Part shown: in pieces, positions 24,243 to 33,919 of the stretch | Position numbering within the stretch: position 1 is the first letter of the stretch | Layout of the letters: each line of letters starts with the position of its first letter | Program-made: the position numbers and the translations under genes | Source of the DNA: Pseudomonas_T sp032052615 | GTDB taxonomy: Bacteria; Pseudomonadota; Gammaproteobacteria; Pseudomonadales; Pseudomonadaceae | Direction: 5' to 3' | DNA length: 64,000 nt | Assembly (NCBI GenBank): GCA_032052615.1 | Contig: DAMBWF010000002.1 | Coordinates: 310,001 to 374,000 of the forward strand | The notes under the pieces: generated by a model | Told to the model about the DNA's origin: nothing | The model's database searches: none | The model's input: the letters and a program-made list of their open reading frames with translations, nothing else

Positions 24243-24986
24243 ATGCTGATCATTCCCGCTATCGACTTGAAGGACGGCGCTTGCGTGCGCCTGCGCCAAG
24301 GCCGCATGGACGATTCCACGGTGTTCTCCGACGACCCGGTGAGCATGGCCGCCCGCTGGGTGGACGCCGGTTGCCGGCGCCTGCACTTGGTGGACCTCAA
24401 TGGCGCCTTCGAGGGCCAGCCGGTGAACGGCGAGGTGGTCACCGCCATCGCCCGCCGTTACCCCGGCCTGCCGATCCAGATCGGTGGCGGCATCCGCAGC
24501 CTGGACACCATCGAGCACTACGTGCGCGCTGGCGTCGCCTACGTGATCATCGGCACCCAGGCGGTGAAGCGGCCGGAATTCGTCGGCGAGGCCTGCCGGG
24601 CCTTCCCCGGTCAGGTGATCGTCGGCCTGGACGCCAAGGATGGCTTCGTCGCCACCGACGGCTGGGCCGAGGTCAGCCAGGTACAGGTGATTGACCTGGC
24701 GCGGCGTTTCGAGGCCGACGGCGTGTCCGCCATCGTCTACACCGACATCGCCAAGGACGGCATGATGCAGGGCTGCAACGTCGAGGCCACCGCGGCCCTG
24801 GCGAGCGCCACGCGTATCCCGGTGATCGCCTCCGGCGGCATCCACAACCTCGGCGATGTCCGGGCGCTGCTAGACGCCAAGGCGCCGGGCATCATCGGCG
24901 CCATCACCGGCCGGGCGATCTACGAAGGCACGCTGGACGTGGCCGAGGCCCAGGCCCTCTGCGACCTCGAAGACAAGGTGGAGTGA
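24243..24986 (+). CDS. hisA: ProFAR isomerase HisA
   Basis: 247 aa half-barrel-repeat TIM enzyme. The catalytic Asp is in LIIPAIDLKDGACVRLRQG, and the phosphate sites are PIQIGGGIRSLDTIEHYVRAG and PVIASGGIHNLGDVRALL. The second Asp is in AIVYTDIAKDGMMQGCN. It converts ProFAR to PRFAR, the substrate of HisFH. Start MLIIPAID has AAGGAACAGAC upstream. Confidence 0.97.
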   Translation: MLIIPAIDLKDGACVRLRQGRMDDSTVFSDDPVSMAARWVDAGCRRLHLVDLNGAFEGQPVNGEVVTAIARRYPGLPIQIGGGIRSLDTIEHYVRAGVAYVIIGTQAVKRPEFVGEACRAFPGQVIVGLDAKDGFVATDGWAEVSQVQVIDLARRFEADGVSAIVYTDIAKDGMMQGCNVEATAALASATRIPVIASGGIHNLGDVRALLDAKAPGIIGAITGRAIYEGTLDVAEAQALCDLEDKVE

Positions 24987-25087
24987 CGGCTCCGCCGTCC
25001 TTTCTGGAGCCGGGCGGGTGAACCGTAGCGTTTCCACCGCCCTGGTGGGCAAGCGACGCGTTGCCCGCCCTACGTGAGAGCATCGAC

Positions 25088-25858
<771 letters not shown>

Positions 25859-26102
25859 GCCGGTCGATTCGCCGAAACGGTGCGAGGCCGCGCGGCCTCG
25901 CCTGGGGCGTGCCCGGCCGGATCGAAGGGCGAAACCGACGGCCAGACCCGGCGTTTCGTCGCGATTCTGCCCGAACGTGGGCGAAACTCGACAGCCAGCG
26001 CCGTGTGGCTTCGCTAAACTAGCGAATCCGCGTCCGACCTCGCCCCCTGGCCCGGCGGCACGCGTCCCCCTTCCCGTTCCAGTCTTCTTAAAGGGTGCCC
26101 CC

Positions 26103-26840
26103 ATGCCCATCGCCCGGCTCCTCGCCGTTGCCCTGTTATCGCTCGGCGCCCCGTTGGCGCGCGCCGATTCCCTGGTCCTGCTCACCGAGAACCTGGCGCC
26201 ATTCAACATGAGCACCAGCGGCGGCAACTTCGCCAAGGACGATGCCGTGAAAGGCATCAGCGCCGACGTGTTGCGCCTGACCTGCCAGCGCGCCGGCATC
26301 GACTGCAAGATGATCCTGCGCTTTCCCTGGGACCGGGTGTACCAGCAGGCGCTCAAGGAGCCCGGCTACGGGGTGTTCTCCACCGCCCGGACCCCGGAGC
26401 GGGAGACCCTGTTCAAGTGGGTCGGGCCGATCGCCAGCAACGACTGGGTACTGCTGGCCCGCGCCGACAGCCCGATCACTCTGAGCAATCTGCAGGATGC
26501 GGCCAAATACCGCATCGGCGGCTACAAGGGCGATGCCATCGGCCAGCACCTGATCGACCGCGGCCTCGCCGTGGAGAGTTCGTTGCGGGACAACGAGAAC
26601 GTCAAGAAACTCGAGAAAGGCCAGATCGACCTGTGGGTGACGGCCGACCCCAGCGGCCCCTACATGGCGCGCCAGGAGGGCTTCAAGGACGTCAAGGTGG
26701 CCTATCGCTTCCGGACCGCCGAGCTGTACCTGGCCCTCAACAAGGACACGCCTGACGAGTGGGTGCGCAAATTGCAAGGCGCCTTGGACGCCCTGCGCGC
26801 CGAGGGCGCCTTGCAGAAGGTGAACGCCGACTACCGATAG
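26103..26840 (+). CDS. Periplasmic solute-binding-like protein, paralog 1
   Basis: 245 aa with signal peptide MPIARLLAVALLSLGAPLARA. The mature part is a family 3-type binding fold: LVLLTENLAPFNMSTSGGNF, GISADVLRLTCQRAGI, LRFPWDRVYQQAL, GVFSTARTPERETLFKWVGPI, YRIGGYKGDAIGQ. Start chosen at 26103 because the signal peptide begins there; the longer frame is not protein-like. It is the most diverged of three tandem paralogs and has an extra Cys pair (CQRAGIDC). No ABC permease or ATPase is adjacent. Ligand unknown. Confidence 0.88.
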   Translation: MPIARLLAVALLSLGAPLARADSLVLLTENLAPFNMSTSGGNFAKDDAVKGISADVLRLTCQRAGIDCKMILRFPWDRVYQQALKEPGYGVFSTARTPERETLFKWVGPIASNDWVLLARADSPITLSNLQDAAKYRIGGYKGDAIGQHLIDRGLAVESSLRDNENVKKLEKGQIDLWVTADPSGPYMARQEGFKDVKVAYRFRTAELYLALNKDTPDEWVRKLQGALDALRAEGALQKVNADYR

Positions 26841-26920
26841 CCGTGCTGGCAAAAGGGCTGTGCGGCCTCGCTGGCGCTGGGTATGCTCTGTGGCACGCTC
26901 GTAGCGAAGGAGTAAGCGCG

Positions 26921-27679
26921 ATGTGCAAATGCCTGCTGTCGATCCTCTGTGGCCTGCTGATGACGCTTTCCATGGGCGCCCGCGCCGAAGTGGACCCCCA
27001 GTACACGGTGGTGCTGCTGACCGAGAACTTCCCGCCCTACAACATGGCGATCAACGGGAAGAACTTCGCCCCCGAGGACAACATCGACGGCATCGCCACG
27101 GACATCGTCAAGGAGATGTTCAAGCGCGCCGGCATCAAGTACACCTTGAGCCTGCGCTTCCCTTGGGACCGCATCTACAAGCTGGCCCTGGAGAAGCCCG
27201 GCTACGGCGTGTTCGTCACCGCCCGCCTGCCGGAGCGGGAAAACCTGTTCAAGTGGGTCGGGCCGATCGGGCCCGACGACTGGGTGCTGCTGGCCAAGGG
27301 CAATAGCCCGATCCAGCCCCTGAAGAGCCTCGCCGAGGCCAAGCAGTACAAGATTGGCGCCTACAAGGGCGACGCCATCGCCGCCTCCCTGGCGGAGCAG
27401 GGAATCGAGCCGATCACCGCCCTGCGGGACCAGGAGAACGCCCGGAAACTGGACAAGGGCCAGATCGACCTCTGGGCCACCGGCGACCCCGCCGGGCGCT
27501 ACCTGGCCAAGCAGGAAGGCATCAGCGGCCTGAAGACCGTGCTGCGCTTCAACCAGGCCGAACTGTTCCTGGCCCTGAACAAGGACGTGCCGGACGAGGT
27601 GGTGCAAAAGCTCCAGGGAGCGCTGGACAAGATGCGCGCCGAAGGCTTCGTCGACGATATCCTGAACAACTACCTCTGA
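26921..27679 (+). CDS. Periplasmic solute-binding-like protein, paralog 2
   Basis: 252 aa from the ATG at 26921, with AAGGAG 8 bp upstream. Signal peptide MCKCLLSILCGLLMTLSMGARA. The mature motifs LLTENFPPYNMAINGKNFAPED, IDGIATDIVKEMFKRAGIKYTLSLRFPWDRIYKLALEKPGYGV and KQYKIGAYKGDAIAASLAEQGIE are shared with paralogs 1 and 3, and it is closest to paralog 3. It ends VDDILNNYL. Exported; ligand unknown. Confidence 0.88.
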   Translation: MCKCLLSILCGLLMTLSMGARAEVDPQYTVVLLTENFPPYNMAINGKNFAPEDNIDGIATDIVKEMFKRAGIKYTLSLRFPWDRIYKLALEKPGYGVFVTARLPERENLFKWVGPIGPDDWVLLAKGNSPIQPLKSLAEAKQYKIGAYKGDAIAASLAEQGIEPITALRDQENARKLDKGQIDLWATGDPAGRYLAKQEGISGLKTVLRFNQAELFLALNKDVPDEVVQKLQGALDKMRAEGFVDDILNNYL

Positions 27680-27775
27680 CCGAGGGCCGCCCACGCGGCC
27701 ACGGTCAGGGTCGCATGCGTCGAGCGGCGACCCGCCGCCCAACAATAATCACAATCACGCTGACGGTATCCATTG

Positions 27776-28528
27776 ATGTTCAAGACATTCAAACGCAGTC
27801 TGGTGTGCCTGGCCCTGTGCGCGGGCGCCGCCCACGCCGATCTCCCGGCGGACTACAAAATGGTCTTGCTGACCGAAAACTTCCCGCCCTTCAACATGGC
27901 CGTGGACGACAAGAACTTCGCCCGGGACGACGGCATCGATGGCATCAGCGCGGAAATCGTCCGGGAGATGTTCAAGCGCGCCAAGATCGACTACAGCCTG
28001 TCCCTGCGCTTTCCCTGGGACCGCCTGTACAAGCTGACCCAGGAAAAACCCAACTACGGGCTGTTCTCCACCACCCGCACGCCGGAGCGGGAGGGCGCGT
28101 TCAAATGGGTCGGCCCCCTGGGCAAGACCGCCTGGGTGCTGGCCGCCGCGCCCAACAGCGGGATCGTCCTGAAGGATCTCAAGGACGCCGGCAAGTACAA
28201 GGTCGGTGGCTACAAGAACAACGCCGTATCCCAGGCCGTGGAGAGCCAGGGCGTGCCGCTGATCGCAACGCTACGCGACCAGGAGAACGTCAAGAAGCTG
28301 GAGAAGGGCCAGATCGACCTGTGGGCCACCGACGACCCGGCCGGACGCTACATGGCCAAGCAGGAAGGCATGGGCGGGCTGCGCATCGTGCTCCGCTTCA
28401 ACGAGGGCGAGCTGTACCTGGCCATCAACAAGGAAACCCCCGACGAGGTGGTCGAGCGCTTGCAACGGGCGTTGGACCAGATGCGCGCCGAGGGCTTCAT
28501 CGACGAGATCACCAAGAACTACCTGTAG
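27776..28528 (+). CDS. Periplasmic solute-binding-like protein, paralog 3
   Basis: 250 aa from the ATG at 27776; an adjacent in-frame TTG is the other option. Signal peptide MFKTFKRSLVCLALCAGAAHA. Mature motifs are MVLLTENFPPFNMAVDDKNFARDDGIDGISAEIVREMFKRAKIDYSLSLRFPWDRLYK and GQIDLWATDDPAGRYMAKQEGM. It ends DEITKNYL and is followed by a strong terminator, so it closes the three-paralog group downstream of hisF. Confidence 0.88.
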   Translation: MFKTFKRSLVCLALCAGAAHADLPADYKMVLLTENFPPFNMAVDDKNFARDDGIDGISAEIVREMFKRAKIDYSLSLRFPWDRLYKLTQEKPNYGLFSTTRTPEREGAFKWVGPLGKTAWVLAAAPNSGIVLKDLKDAGKYKVGGYKNNAVSQAVESQGVPLIATLRDQENVKKLEKGQIDLWATDDPAGRYMAKQEGMGGLRIVLRFNEGELYLAINKETPDEVVERLQRALDQMRAEGFIDEITKNYL

Positions 28529-28540
28529 CGTCGCCCTGAA

Positions 28541-28567
28541 AAAAAGCCCGGCATCGCCGGGCTTTTT
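28541..28567. terminator. Bidirectional rho-independent terminator
   Basis: AAAAAGCCCGGC-ATC-GCCGGGCTTTTT, symmetric with A and T runs, between the convergent paralog 3 and ctpA. Confidence 0.92.
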
Positions 28568-28588
28568 GTTTAGGAGGCGGGGGGCGCC

Positions 28589-29914
28589 TCACTTGCCGCG
28601 GGTAACGTTCAGTCCCTTGAGCAGGCTCAGCGCCTGGCTCAGTTGGAAGTCGTCGTCCTGAGGGCGGGGTTTCTGCGGCGCGGCGGCCTTGCCGCTGGGG
28701 CGGTCGGCGCCGCCGTTGCCATTGCCCAGGTGGCCGGCCAGGTCGGCCTCCTTGAAGATCTCGCCCTCCTGCTCGCGGGTCACCTTGGCGCGACTCACCG
28801 GAATGTCGGGCACGATGCCCTGGGCCTGGATCGACCGTCCGTTGGGGGTGAAGTACAGCGCGGTGGTGAGCTTCAGGGCGCGGTCGTTGTTCAGCGGCAG
28901 CACGGTCTGCACCGAGCCCTTGCCGAAGCTGTCGGTGCCCATGAGAATGCCGCGCTTTTGGTCCTGCAGGGCGCCGGCGACGATCTCCGCCGCCGAGGCG
29001 CTGCCGCCGTTGATCAGCACCACCAGCGGCACGCCCTCGCTGGCATCGGCCGGGTCGGCGCTGAAACGCAGTTCGGAGTTGGCGATGCGGCCCTTGGTGT
29101 AAACGATCAAGCCCTTGGTGAGGAAGTGGTCGGCCACTTCCACCGCCGATTGCAACACCCCGCCGGGGTTGTTGCGCAGGTCCAGGACCAGCCCGCTCAG
29201 GCGGCCGCCGTTCTCCTTGCGCAGGGACGCCAGGGCCTTGCCCACTTCCTCCCCGGTGTTGACCTGGAACTGGGTGATGCGCAGGTAGCCGTAGCCTTTC
29301 TCCAGCATCTGGCTCTTCACGCTCTTGACCTTGATCACCGCCCGCGCCAGTTCCACGTCGAACGGCTTGCCGCCGTCGCGCACCAGGGTCAGGCGGATCT
29401 TCGAGCCGGCCTTACCGCGCATCTTGTCCACCGCTTCCATCATCGACAGGCCCTTGGTGGGCTGGTCGTCGATTTTCACGATCAGGTCGCCGGGCTGGAT
29501 ACCGGCCTTGGACGCCGGCGTGTCGTCGATGGGCGAGACCACCTTGACGAAGCCGTCTTCCAGACCGACCTCGATGCCCAGGCCGCCGAATTCGCCGCTG
29601 GTGCTTTCCTGCAGTTCCTCGAAGTCCTTGGGCTCCAGGTAGGCCGAGTGGGGGTCCAGGTTGCTGAGCATGCCCTTGATGGCGTTTTCCAGCAGCGTCT
29701 TGTCGTCCACCGGCTCGACGTAGGCGGATTTCACCCGGTCCAGCACCTCGGCGAAGGTTCGCAGCTCATCCAGCGGCAAGGGCGCCTGGTTCGGCGTCGG
29801 TGCGGTTTCCGGCAGCGGCGCCAGGGAGGCGGGCGGCTCTTGCGCCCAGGCGCCGCCAGCGGCACCCAACGTCAGGGCCAGGGCGAGCGTGGCGGGGCGG
29901 AAGCGATGCGGCAT
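28589..29914 (-). CDS. ctpA: Carboxy-terminal processing protease (S41 family)
   Basis: 441 aa. Signal peptide MPHRFRPATLALALTLGAAGGAWA. PDZ domain at about residues 100-185 (GLGIEVGLEDGFVKVVSPIDDTPASKAGIQPGDLIVKIDDQ). The protease core has the nucleophile Ser in VVLINGGSASAAEIVAGALQDQKRG and the general-base Lys in LMGTDSFGKGSVQTVLPL. LRNNPGGVLQSAVEVADHFL is typical. CtpA-type proteases degrade peptidoglycan cross-link hydrolases in Pseudomonas. It is downstream of envC on the same strand, with a 34-bp gap. Confidence 0.95.
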   Translation of the reverse strand: MPHRFRPATLALALTLGAAGGAWAQEPPASLAPLPETAPTPNQAPLPLDELRTFAEVLDRVKSAYVEPVDDKTLLENAIKGMLSNLDPHSAYLEPKDFEELQESTSGEFGGLGIEVGLEDGFVKVVSPIDDTPASKAGIQPGDLIVKIDDQPTKGLSMMEAVDKMRGKAGSKIRLTLVRDGGKPFDVELARAVIKVKSVKSQMLEKGYGYLRITQFQVNTGEEVGKALASLRKENGGRLSGLVLDLRNNPGGVLQSAVEVADHFLTKGLIVYTKGRIANSELRFSADPADASEGVPLVVLINGGSASAAEIVAGALQDQKRGILMGTDSFGKGSVQTVLPLNNDRALKLTTALYFTPNGRSIQAQGIVPDIPVSRAKVTREQEGEIFKEADLAGHLGNGNGGADRPSGKAAAPQKPRPQDDDFQLSQALSLLKGLNVTRGK

Positions 29915-29948
29915 GTCGAACGGCTCCTAATCAGGGTAGAGGTGGCGC

Positions 29949-31238
29949 TTAGCCTTGCGCCCGGCACCATTGCATCGGGTCGCTGGCGCGGCCCTGCTGG
30001 CGAATGGCGAAATACAAGGCGGGGGTTTCCTGCCCGCCGCTGTTGCCGACGGTGGCGATCGGCTCGCCGGCCTTCACCACATCGCCGGCATCCTTGAGCA
30101 GGCTCTGGTTGTGGCCGTACAGGCTGAGGTAGCCGTTGCCATGGTCGAGAATGACCAGAAGCCCGGCGCCGCGCAACCAGTCGGCGAACACCACGCGGCC
30201 GCCGTGCACGGCGCGTACCTGGCTGCCGGCGGCGGCGCCGATCAGCACGCCGTCCCAGCGGGTGCGCTCGTCGCCGCCACGGGGGCTGCCGAAGCGCGCC
30301 AGCAGGCGGCCGTCCACCGGCCAGGGCAGCTTGCCGCGGGCATTGGCGAAGGGGCCGCCATAGGCGCCGCCGGCGCTGGATACCAAGGGGCCTGGCGTGC
30401 TCGGCGTGGAAGGCGTGGCGGTGGGGGCTTGCTGGCGCTGGCGGCTCAACTCGCGCTGGCGCGCCGCTTCGGCCTGGGCCTCGGCCACCGCCCGCTTGCG
30501 CGCTTCCTCGGCCTCGCGGGCCTGGCGCGCCAGGGTTTCCTCGATGGTCTTGAGGACCTGGCCCAACTGGGCCTGTTCCTGCTCCCGGACCTTGAGCTTG
30601 CGGTCGCGGTCGGAAAGATCCTTGTCCAGCTTGGCCAGGGCCTGCTGGCGTTCCTGGCGCAACCCGGCCAGTTGTTCGTGGCGGCTGTCCAGTTCGGCCT
30701 TGCGGTCGACGAGCTGGTTCTGCTGGGTGTCGATGTCCCGCTCCACGTTGGCCAGTTGCCGCAGGGTCTCGTTGAACGCCTTGAGCTGGTCCAGGCGTGC
30801 CTGGCCGAGGTATTCGTAGTAGGTGAGAGTGCGCGCGAATTTTTCCGGCTGCTGCTGGTTCAGCACCAGCCGCAGCGGTTCCTGGCGGCCGCTCTGGTAG
30901 GCGGCGCGGGCCTGGATGGCGATCAGTCGTTGTTGCTCAGCGCGGGCGCCCTGGAGTTTTTTTTTCTCCTGGTCGAGGCGCTTGAGCTCTTGCTCGCCCT
31001 GGTCGAGCTCGCCCTTCAGCGCCTTGATCTGCTTCTCCAGCTCGCCCATGTCGGTTTCGGTTTTCTTCAGGTCTTTCTGCACGCCGGATTTTTCCTGCTG
31101 CACCTGATCCAGCAGCTTCTTCAGCTCGGCCACATCCTTGCGCGCCTGCTCCAGCTGTTGCTGGGTATCGGCGCGTTGATCGGCCAGGGCCGGGTTCAGC
31201 AGGCAGGCGAGAAGCAGGGGGAACAGGGCGCGGAACAT
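29949..31238 (-). CDS. EnvC-like murein hydrolase activator (M23 domain)
   Basis: 429 aa from the ATG at 31238, where signal peptide MFRALFPLLLACLLNPALA starts; a longer frame upstream is not coding. A long coiled coil at about residues 22-265 (QQQLEQARKDVAELKKLLDQVQQEKSGVQKDLKKTETDM...) precedes a Ser/Thr/Pro linker and a C-terminal LytM domain (GRLLARFGSPRGGDERTRWDGVLIGAAAGSQVRAVHGGRVVFADWLRGAGLLVILDHGNGYLSLYGHN). Metal ligands are degenerate, as in EnvC, which activates amidases rather than cutting peptidoglycan. It is upstream of ctpA and downstream of gpmI. Confidence 0.92.
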   Translation of the reverse strand: MFRALFPLLLACLLNPALADQRADTQQQLEQARKDVAELKKLLDQVQQEKSGVQKDLKKTETDMGELEKQIKALKGELDQGEQELKRLDQEKKKLQGARAEQQRLIAIQARAAYQSGRQEPLRLVLNQQQPEKFARTLTYYEYLGQARLDQLKAFNETLRQLANVERDIDTQQNQLVDRKAELDSRHEQLAGLRQERQQALAKLDKDLSDRDRKLKVREQEQAQLGQVLKTIEETLARQAREAEEARKRAVAEAQAEAARQRELSRQRQQAPTATPSTPSTPGPLVSSAGGAYGGPFANARGKLPWPVDGRLLARFGSPRGGDERTRWDGVLIGAAAGSQVRAVHGGRVVFADWLRGAGLLVILDHGNGYLSLYGHNQSLLKDAGDVVKAGEPIATVGNSGGQETPALYFAIRQQGRASDPMQWCRAQG

Positions 31239-31447
31239 GACGGCGGGCGGCACCGGGGTGAGGAAGCGACCTAGTATGCCCGTGGCGCGAGGCAAAAAGA
31301 ATGCCCGCCGGCGGTCTCGCGGGGCGCCATTTGGCGGCCCTTCCACCGCGCGGACGCGCCGGCCGCGCGCGGGGAGTGGGAAGGGTGTGGAAGAGGCATT
31401 GGCCATGGGATGTCCCGGGCGCGCCGGAGGCGCGGCGCGCGGCGCGG

Positions 31448-32980
31448 TCAGTCCAGGCGGACGATGCTGGTGCCGGTCATTTCCGGTGGCACCGGCAGGC
31501 CCATGAGGGTCAGCATGGTCGGCGCCACGTCGGCCAGCACGCCGCCCTCGCGAATGCTCAGCGACCGCTTGCCGACGTAGATGAACGGCACCGGTTCGCA
31601 GGTGTGGGCGGTATGGGCCTGACCGGTGGCCTTGTCCTCCATCTGTTCCACGTTGCCGTGGTCGGCGGTGATCAACGCCTCGCCGCCCACCTTGTCCAGC
31701 GCCTCGACGATGCGTCCCAGGCAGGCGTCCAGGCATTCCACCGCCTTCACCGCCGCCTCGAACACGCCGGTGTGGCCGACCATGTCGCCATTGGCATAGT
31801 TGACCACGATGACGTCGTAGCGCCGCTGCTCGATGGCCTCGACGATGCGGTCGGTGACCTCCGGCGCGCTCATTTCCGGTTGCTGGTCGTAAGTGGCGAC
31901 CTTCGGCGACGGGATGAGGATGCGTTCCTCGCCCACGAAGGGTTCCTCGCGACCGCCGGAGAAGAAGAAAGTGACGTGGGCGTACTTCTCGGTCTCGGCG
32001 ATGCGCAGCTGGGTCTTGCCGTTGTCGGCCAGGTATTCCCCGAGCACGTTGCGCAGGCTCGCCGGGGCGAAGGCGCAGGGCGCGTCGAGAGTGGCCGCGT
32101 ACTGGGTGAGCATGACGAAGCCGGACAGCCGTGGCTGGCGCGCGGGGAAGGCGTTGAAGCCCCGTTCGACGAAGGCGCGGGTCAGTTCCCGGGCGCGGTC
32201 GGCGCGGAAGTTCATGAACACCACCGCGTCGCCATCCTCCACCGGGGCCGGGGCGCCGATGCGGGTCGCCTTGACGAACTCGTCGCTCTCGCCCCGGGCG
32301 TAGGCCGCTTCCAGGCCCGCCACGGCGCTGTCGGCGCTGTATTCGGCCTTGGCGTCGACGATCAGGTCATAGGCCGCCTGCACGCGGTCCCAGCGATTGT
32401 CCCGGTCCATGGCGAAATAACGGCCCACCAAGGAGGCGATCCGGCCCTTGCCGAGGCGGGCGAAGGTGGCGTCGAACAGCTCCAGGGACGGCTGGGCGCT
32501 CTTGGGCGGCGTGTCGCGGCCGTCGAGGAAGGCATGCAGATAGATGCGCTCGGCGCCGCGCCGGGCGGCCAGCTCGGCCATGGCCACCAGATGGTCCTGG
32601 TGACTGTGGACGCCGCCGTCGGAGAGCAGGCCGAGGATGTGCACCGCCTTGCCGGCGGCCACCGCCTTGTCCACCGCCGTAGTGAGGGCCGGGTTCTCGA
32701 AGAATTCGCCGTCGCGGATGGCCTTGGTCACCCGGGTGAAGTCTTGGTACACCACGCGCCCCGCGCCGAGATTCATGTGCCCCACCTCGGAGTTGCCCAT
32801 CTGCCCGTCGGGCAGGCCGACGTCCATCCCCGAGCCGGAGATCAACCCGTTCGGCTGGGTCGCGTAGAGGCGGTCGAGGACCGGCGTGCGGGCGGCGAGG
32901 ATGGCGTTGGAATCCGGGCTGTCACTGTGACCGAAGCCGTCCAGAATGATCAGTACCAGGGGTTTGGGGGTGGCTGTCAT
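31448..32980 (-). CDS. gpmI: 2,3-bisphosphoglycerate-independent phosphoglycerate mutase
   Basis: 510 aa, the usual length. Alkaline-phosphatase-like fold with first metal Asp in VLIILDGFGHSDSPDSNAI, phosphorylated Ser in QMGNSEVGHMNLGAGRVVYQDFTR, and ligands in HSHQDHLVA, GRDTPPKS, NYANGDMVGHTGVFEA and TADHGNVEQM. It interconverts 3- and 2-phosphoglycerate using Mn2+. It is divergent from the rhodanese-grxC-secB group. Confidence 0.97.
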   Translation of the reverse strand: MTATPKPLVLIILDGFGHSDSPDSNAILAARTPVLDRLYATQPNGLISGSGMDVGLPDGQMGNSEVGHMNLGAGRVVYQDFTRVTKAIRDGEFFENPALTTAVDKAVAAGKAVHILGLLSDGGVHSHQDHLVAMAELAARRGAERIYLHAFLDGRDTPPKSAQPSLELFDATFARLGKGRIASLVGRYFAMDRDNRWDRVQAAYDLIVDAKAEYSADSAVAGLEAAYARGESDEFVKATRIGAPAPVEDGDAVVFMNFRADRARELTRAFVERGFNAFPARQPRLSGFVMLTQYAATLDAPCAFAPASLRNVLGEYLADNGKTQLRIAETEKYAHVTFFFSGGREEPFVGEERILIPSPKVATYDQQPEMSAPEVTDRIVEAIEQRRYDVIVVNYANGDMVGHTGVFEAAVKAVECLDACLGRIVEALDKVGGEALITADHGNVEQMEDKATGQAHTAHTCEPVPFIYVGKRSLSIREGGVLADVAPTMLTLMGLPVPPEMTGTSIVRLD

Positions 32981-33161
32981 GGGGCTGTCCTGAGAGTGCG
33001 CGGCGCCTGGGCGCGGACGCAGAACCGAATCGCGCCATCCGTCGAGCGTCCGCGACGAAGGCGGGCGATGCCAGGCCGGATGGCTCCGGAGAAAGCTGAG
33101 GGGGTCAAAAAAGGAGCGATATTTTACGGTGAAGTTCCACCGACGTCACCGCCGGGCGGTT

Positions 33162-33189
33162 TTGGCGGCCCGGTTGGGCTGTGTATACT
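33162..33189 (+). promoter_or_regulatory. Candidate sigma-70 promoter of rhodanese-grxC-secB
   Basis: TTGGCG (33162) and TATACT (33184) separated by 16 bp, 31 bp before the rhodanese ATG. Assigned by pattern only. Confidence 0.45.
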
Positions 33190-33219
33190 GGCCGGCATTT
33201 TATCGCCCGGAACCCGTCG

Positions 33220-33633
33220 ATGCTTCCTCACCTGATCGAATTCGCCACCCGTCACTATGTGCTCAGCGGAGCCTTCGTGGTGTTGCTGGTCCTGCTGATC
33301 GTCAACGAGCTGCGCCGTGGCGGACGCACCGTGAGCAACCGCGAGCTGACCGCGCTGGTGAACGGCGAGCAGGGCGTGGTGATCGACGTGCGCGCGCCCA
33401 AGGACTTCGCCGGCGGCCATATCGTCGGCGCGCTGAACATCCCCTTGGACAAGCTGGCCGCGCGCCAGGGCGAGCTGGAGAAGTACCGCGGCAAGACCCT
33501 GATCGTGGTGGACGCCATCGGCCAGCACGCCGGCAGCGCCAGCCGCGACCTGAAGAAGGCCGGTTTCGATGCGGTGAAGCTGTCCGGCGGCATCGGCAAC
33601 TGGCGCGCCGACAACCTGCCGGTGGTGAAATGA
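33220..33633 (+). CDS. Membrane-anchored rhodanese-like protein lacking the catalytic Cys
   Basis: 137 aa from the ATG at 33220. An N-terminal anchor (YVLSGAFVVLLVLLIVNELRR) is followed by a rhodanese fold with VVIDVRAPKDFAGGHIVGALNIPLDKL and KAGFDAVKLSGGIGNWRADNLPVVK. Where active rhodaneses have C-x-x-G, this protein has LIVVDAIGQHAGSASRDL: Asp replaces the nucleophile, so sulfur transfer is unlikely. It precedes grxC by one base pair and secB, as in other Pseudomonas. Probably a binding or scaffold domain. Confidence 0.9.
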   Translation: MLPHLIEFATRHYVLSGAFVVLLVLLIVNELRRGGRTVSNRELTALVNGEQGVVIDVRAPKDFAGGHIVGALNIPLDKLAARQGELEKYRGKTLIVVDAIGQHAGSASRDLKKAGFDAVKLSGGIGNWRADNLPVVK

Positions 33634-33634
33634 C

Positions 33635-33895
33635 ATGGCGCCGGTGATCGTCTATTCCAGCGCCTGGTGCCCCTACTGCATACGCGCCAAGCAGTTGCTG
33701 ACCCAGAAGGGCGTGGCCTTCGACGAAATCAGCGTGGACGGCCGCCCCGATGTGCGCGCCGAGATGACCCGCAAGGCGGGCCGGACCTCGGTTCCGCAGA
33801 TCTGGATCGGCGCGACCCATGTCGGGGGATGCGACGACCTGTTCGCCTTGGAGCGCGCCGGCAAGCTGGACGCGCTGCTCAATTCAACCGTTTGA
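33635..33895 (+). CDS. grxC: Glutaredoxin 3
   Basis: 86 aa, MAPVIVYSSAWCPYCIRAKQLLTQKGVAFDEISVDGR with the dithiol CPYC active site, the TSVPQIWIG cis-Pro motif and the GGCDDLFALERAGKLD glutathione-binding end. A cytoplasmic glutathione-dependent disulfide reductase. Located between the rhodanese-like gene and secB in one operon. Confidence 0.97.
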   Translation: MAPVIVYSSAWCPYCIRAKQLLTQKGVAFDEISVDGRPDVRAEMTRKAGRTSVPQIWIGATHVGGCDDLFALERAGKLDALLNSTV

Positions 33896-33919
33896 ACCGC
33901 TAATGGAAGAGACTCCCTC

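Noticed and set aside
31301..33235. 644-aa plus-strand open frame over gpmI
   Set aside because: It is antisense to the fully recognisable gpmI gene and has low-complexity Gly/Ala/His/Gln-rich sequence typical of a shadow frame in high-GC DNA.
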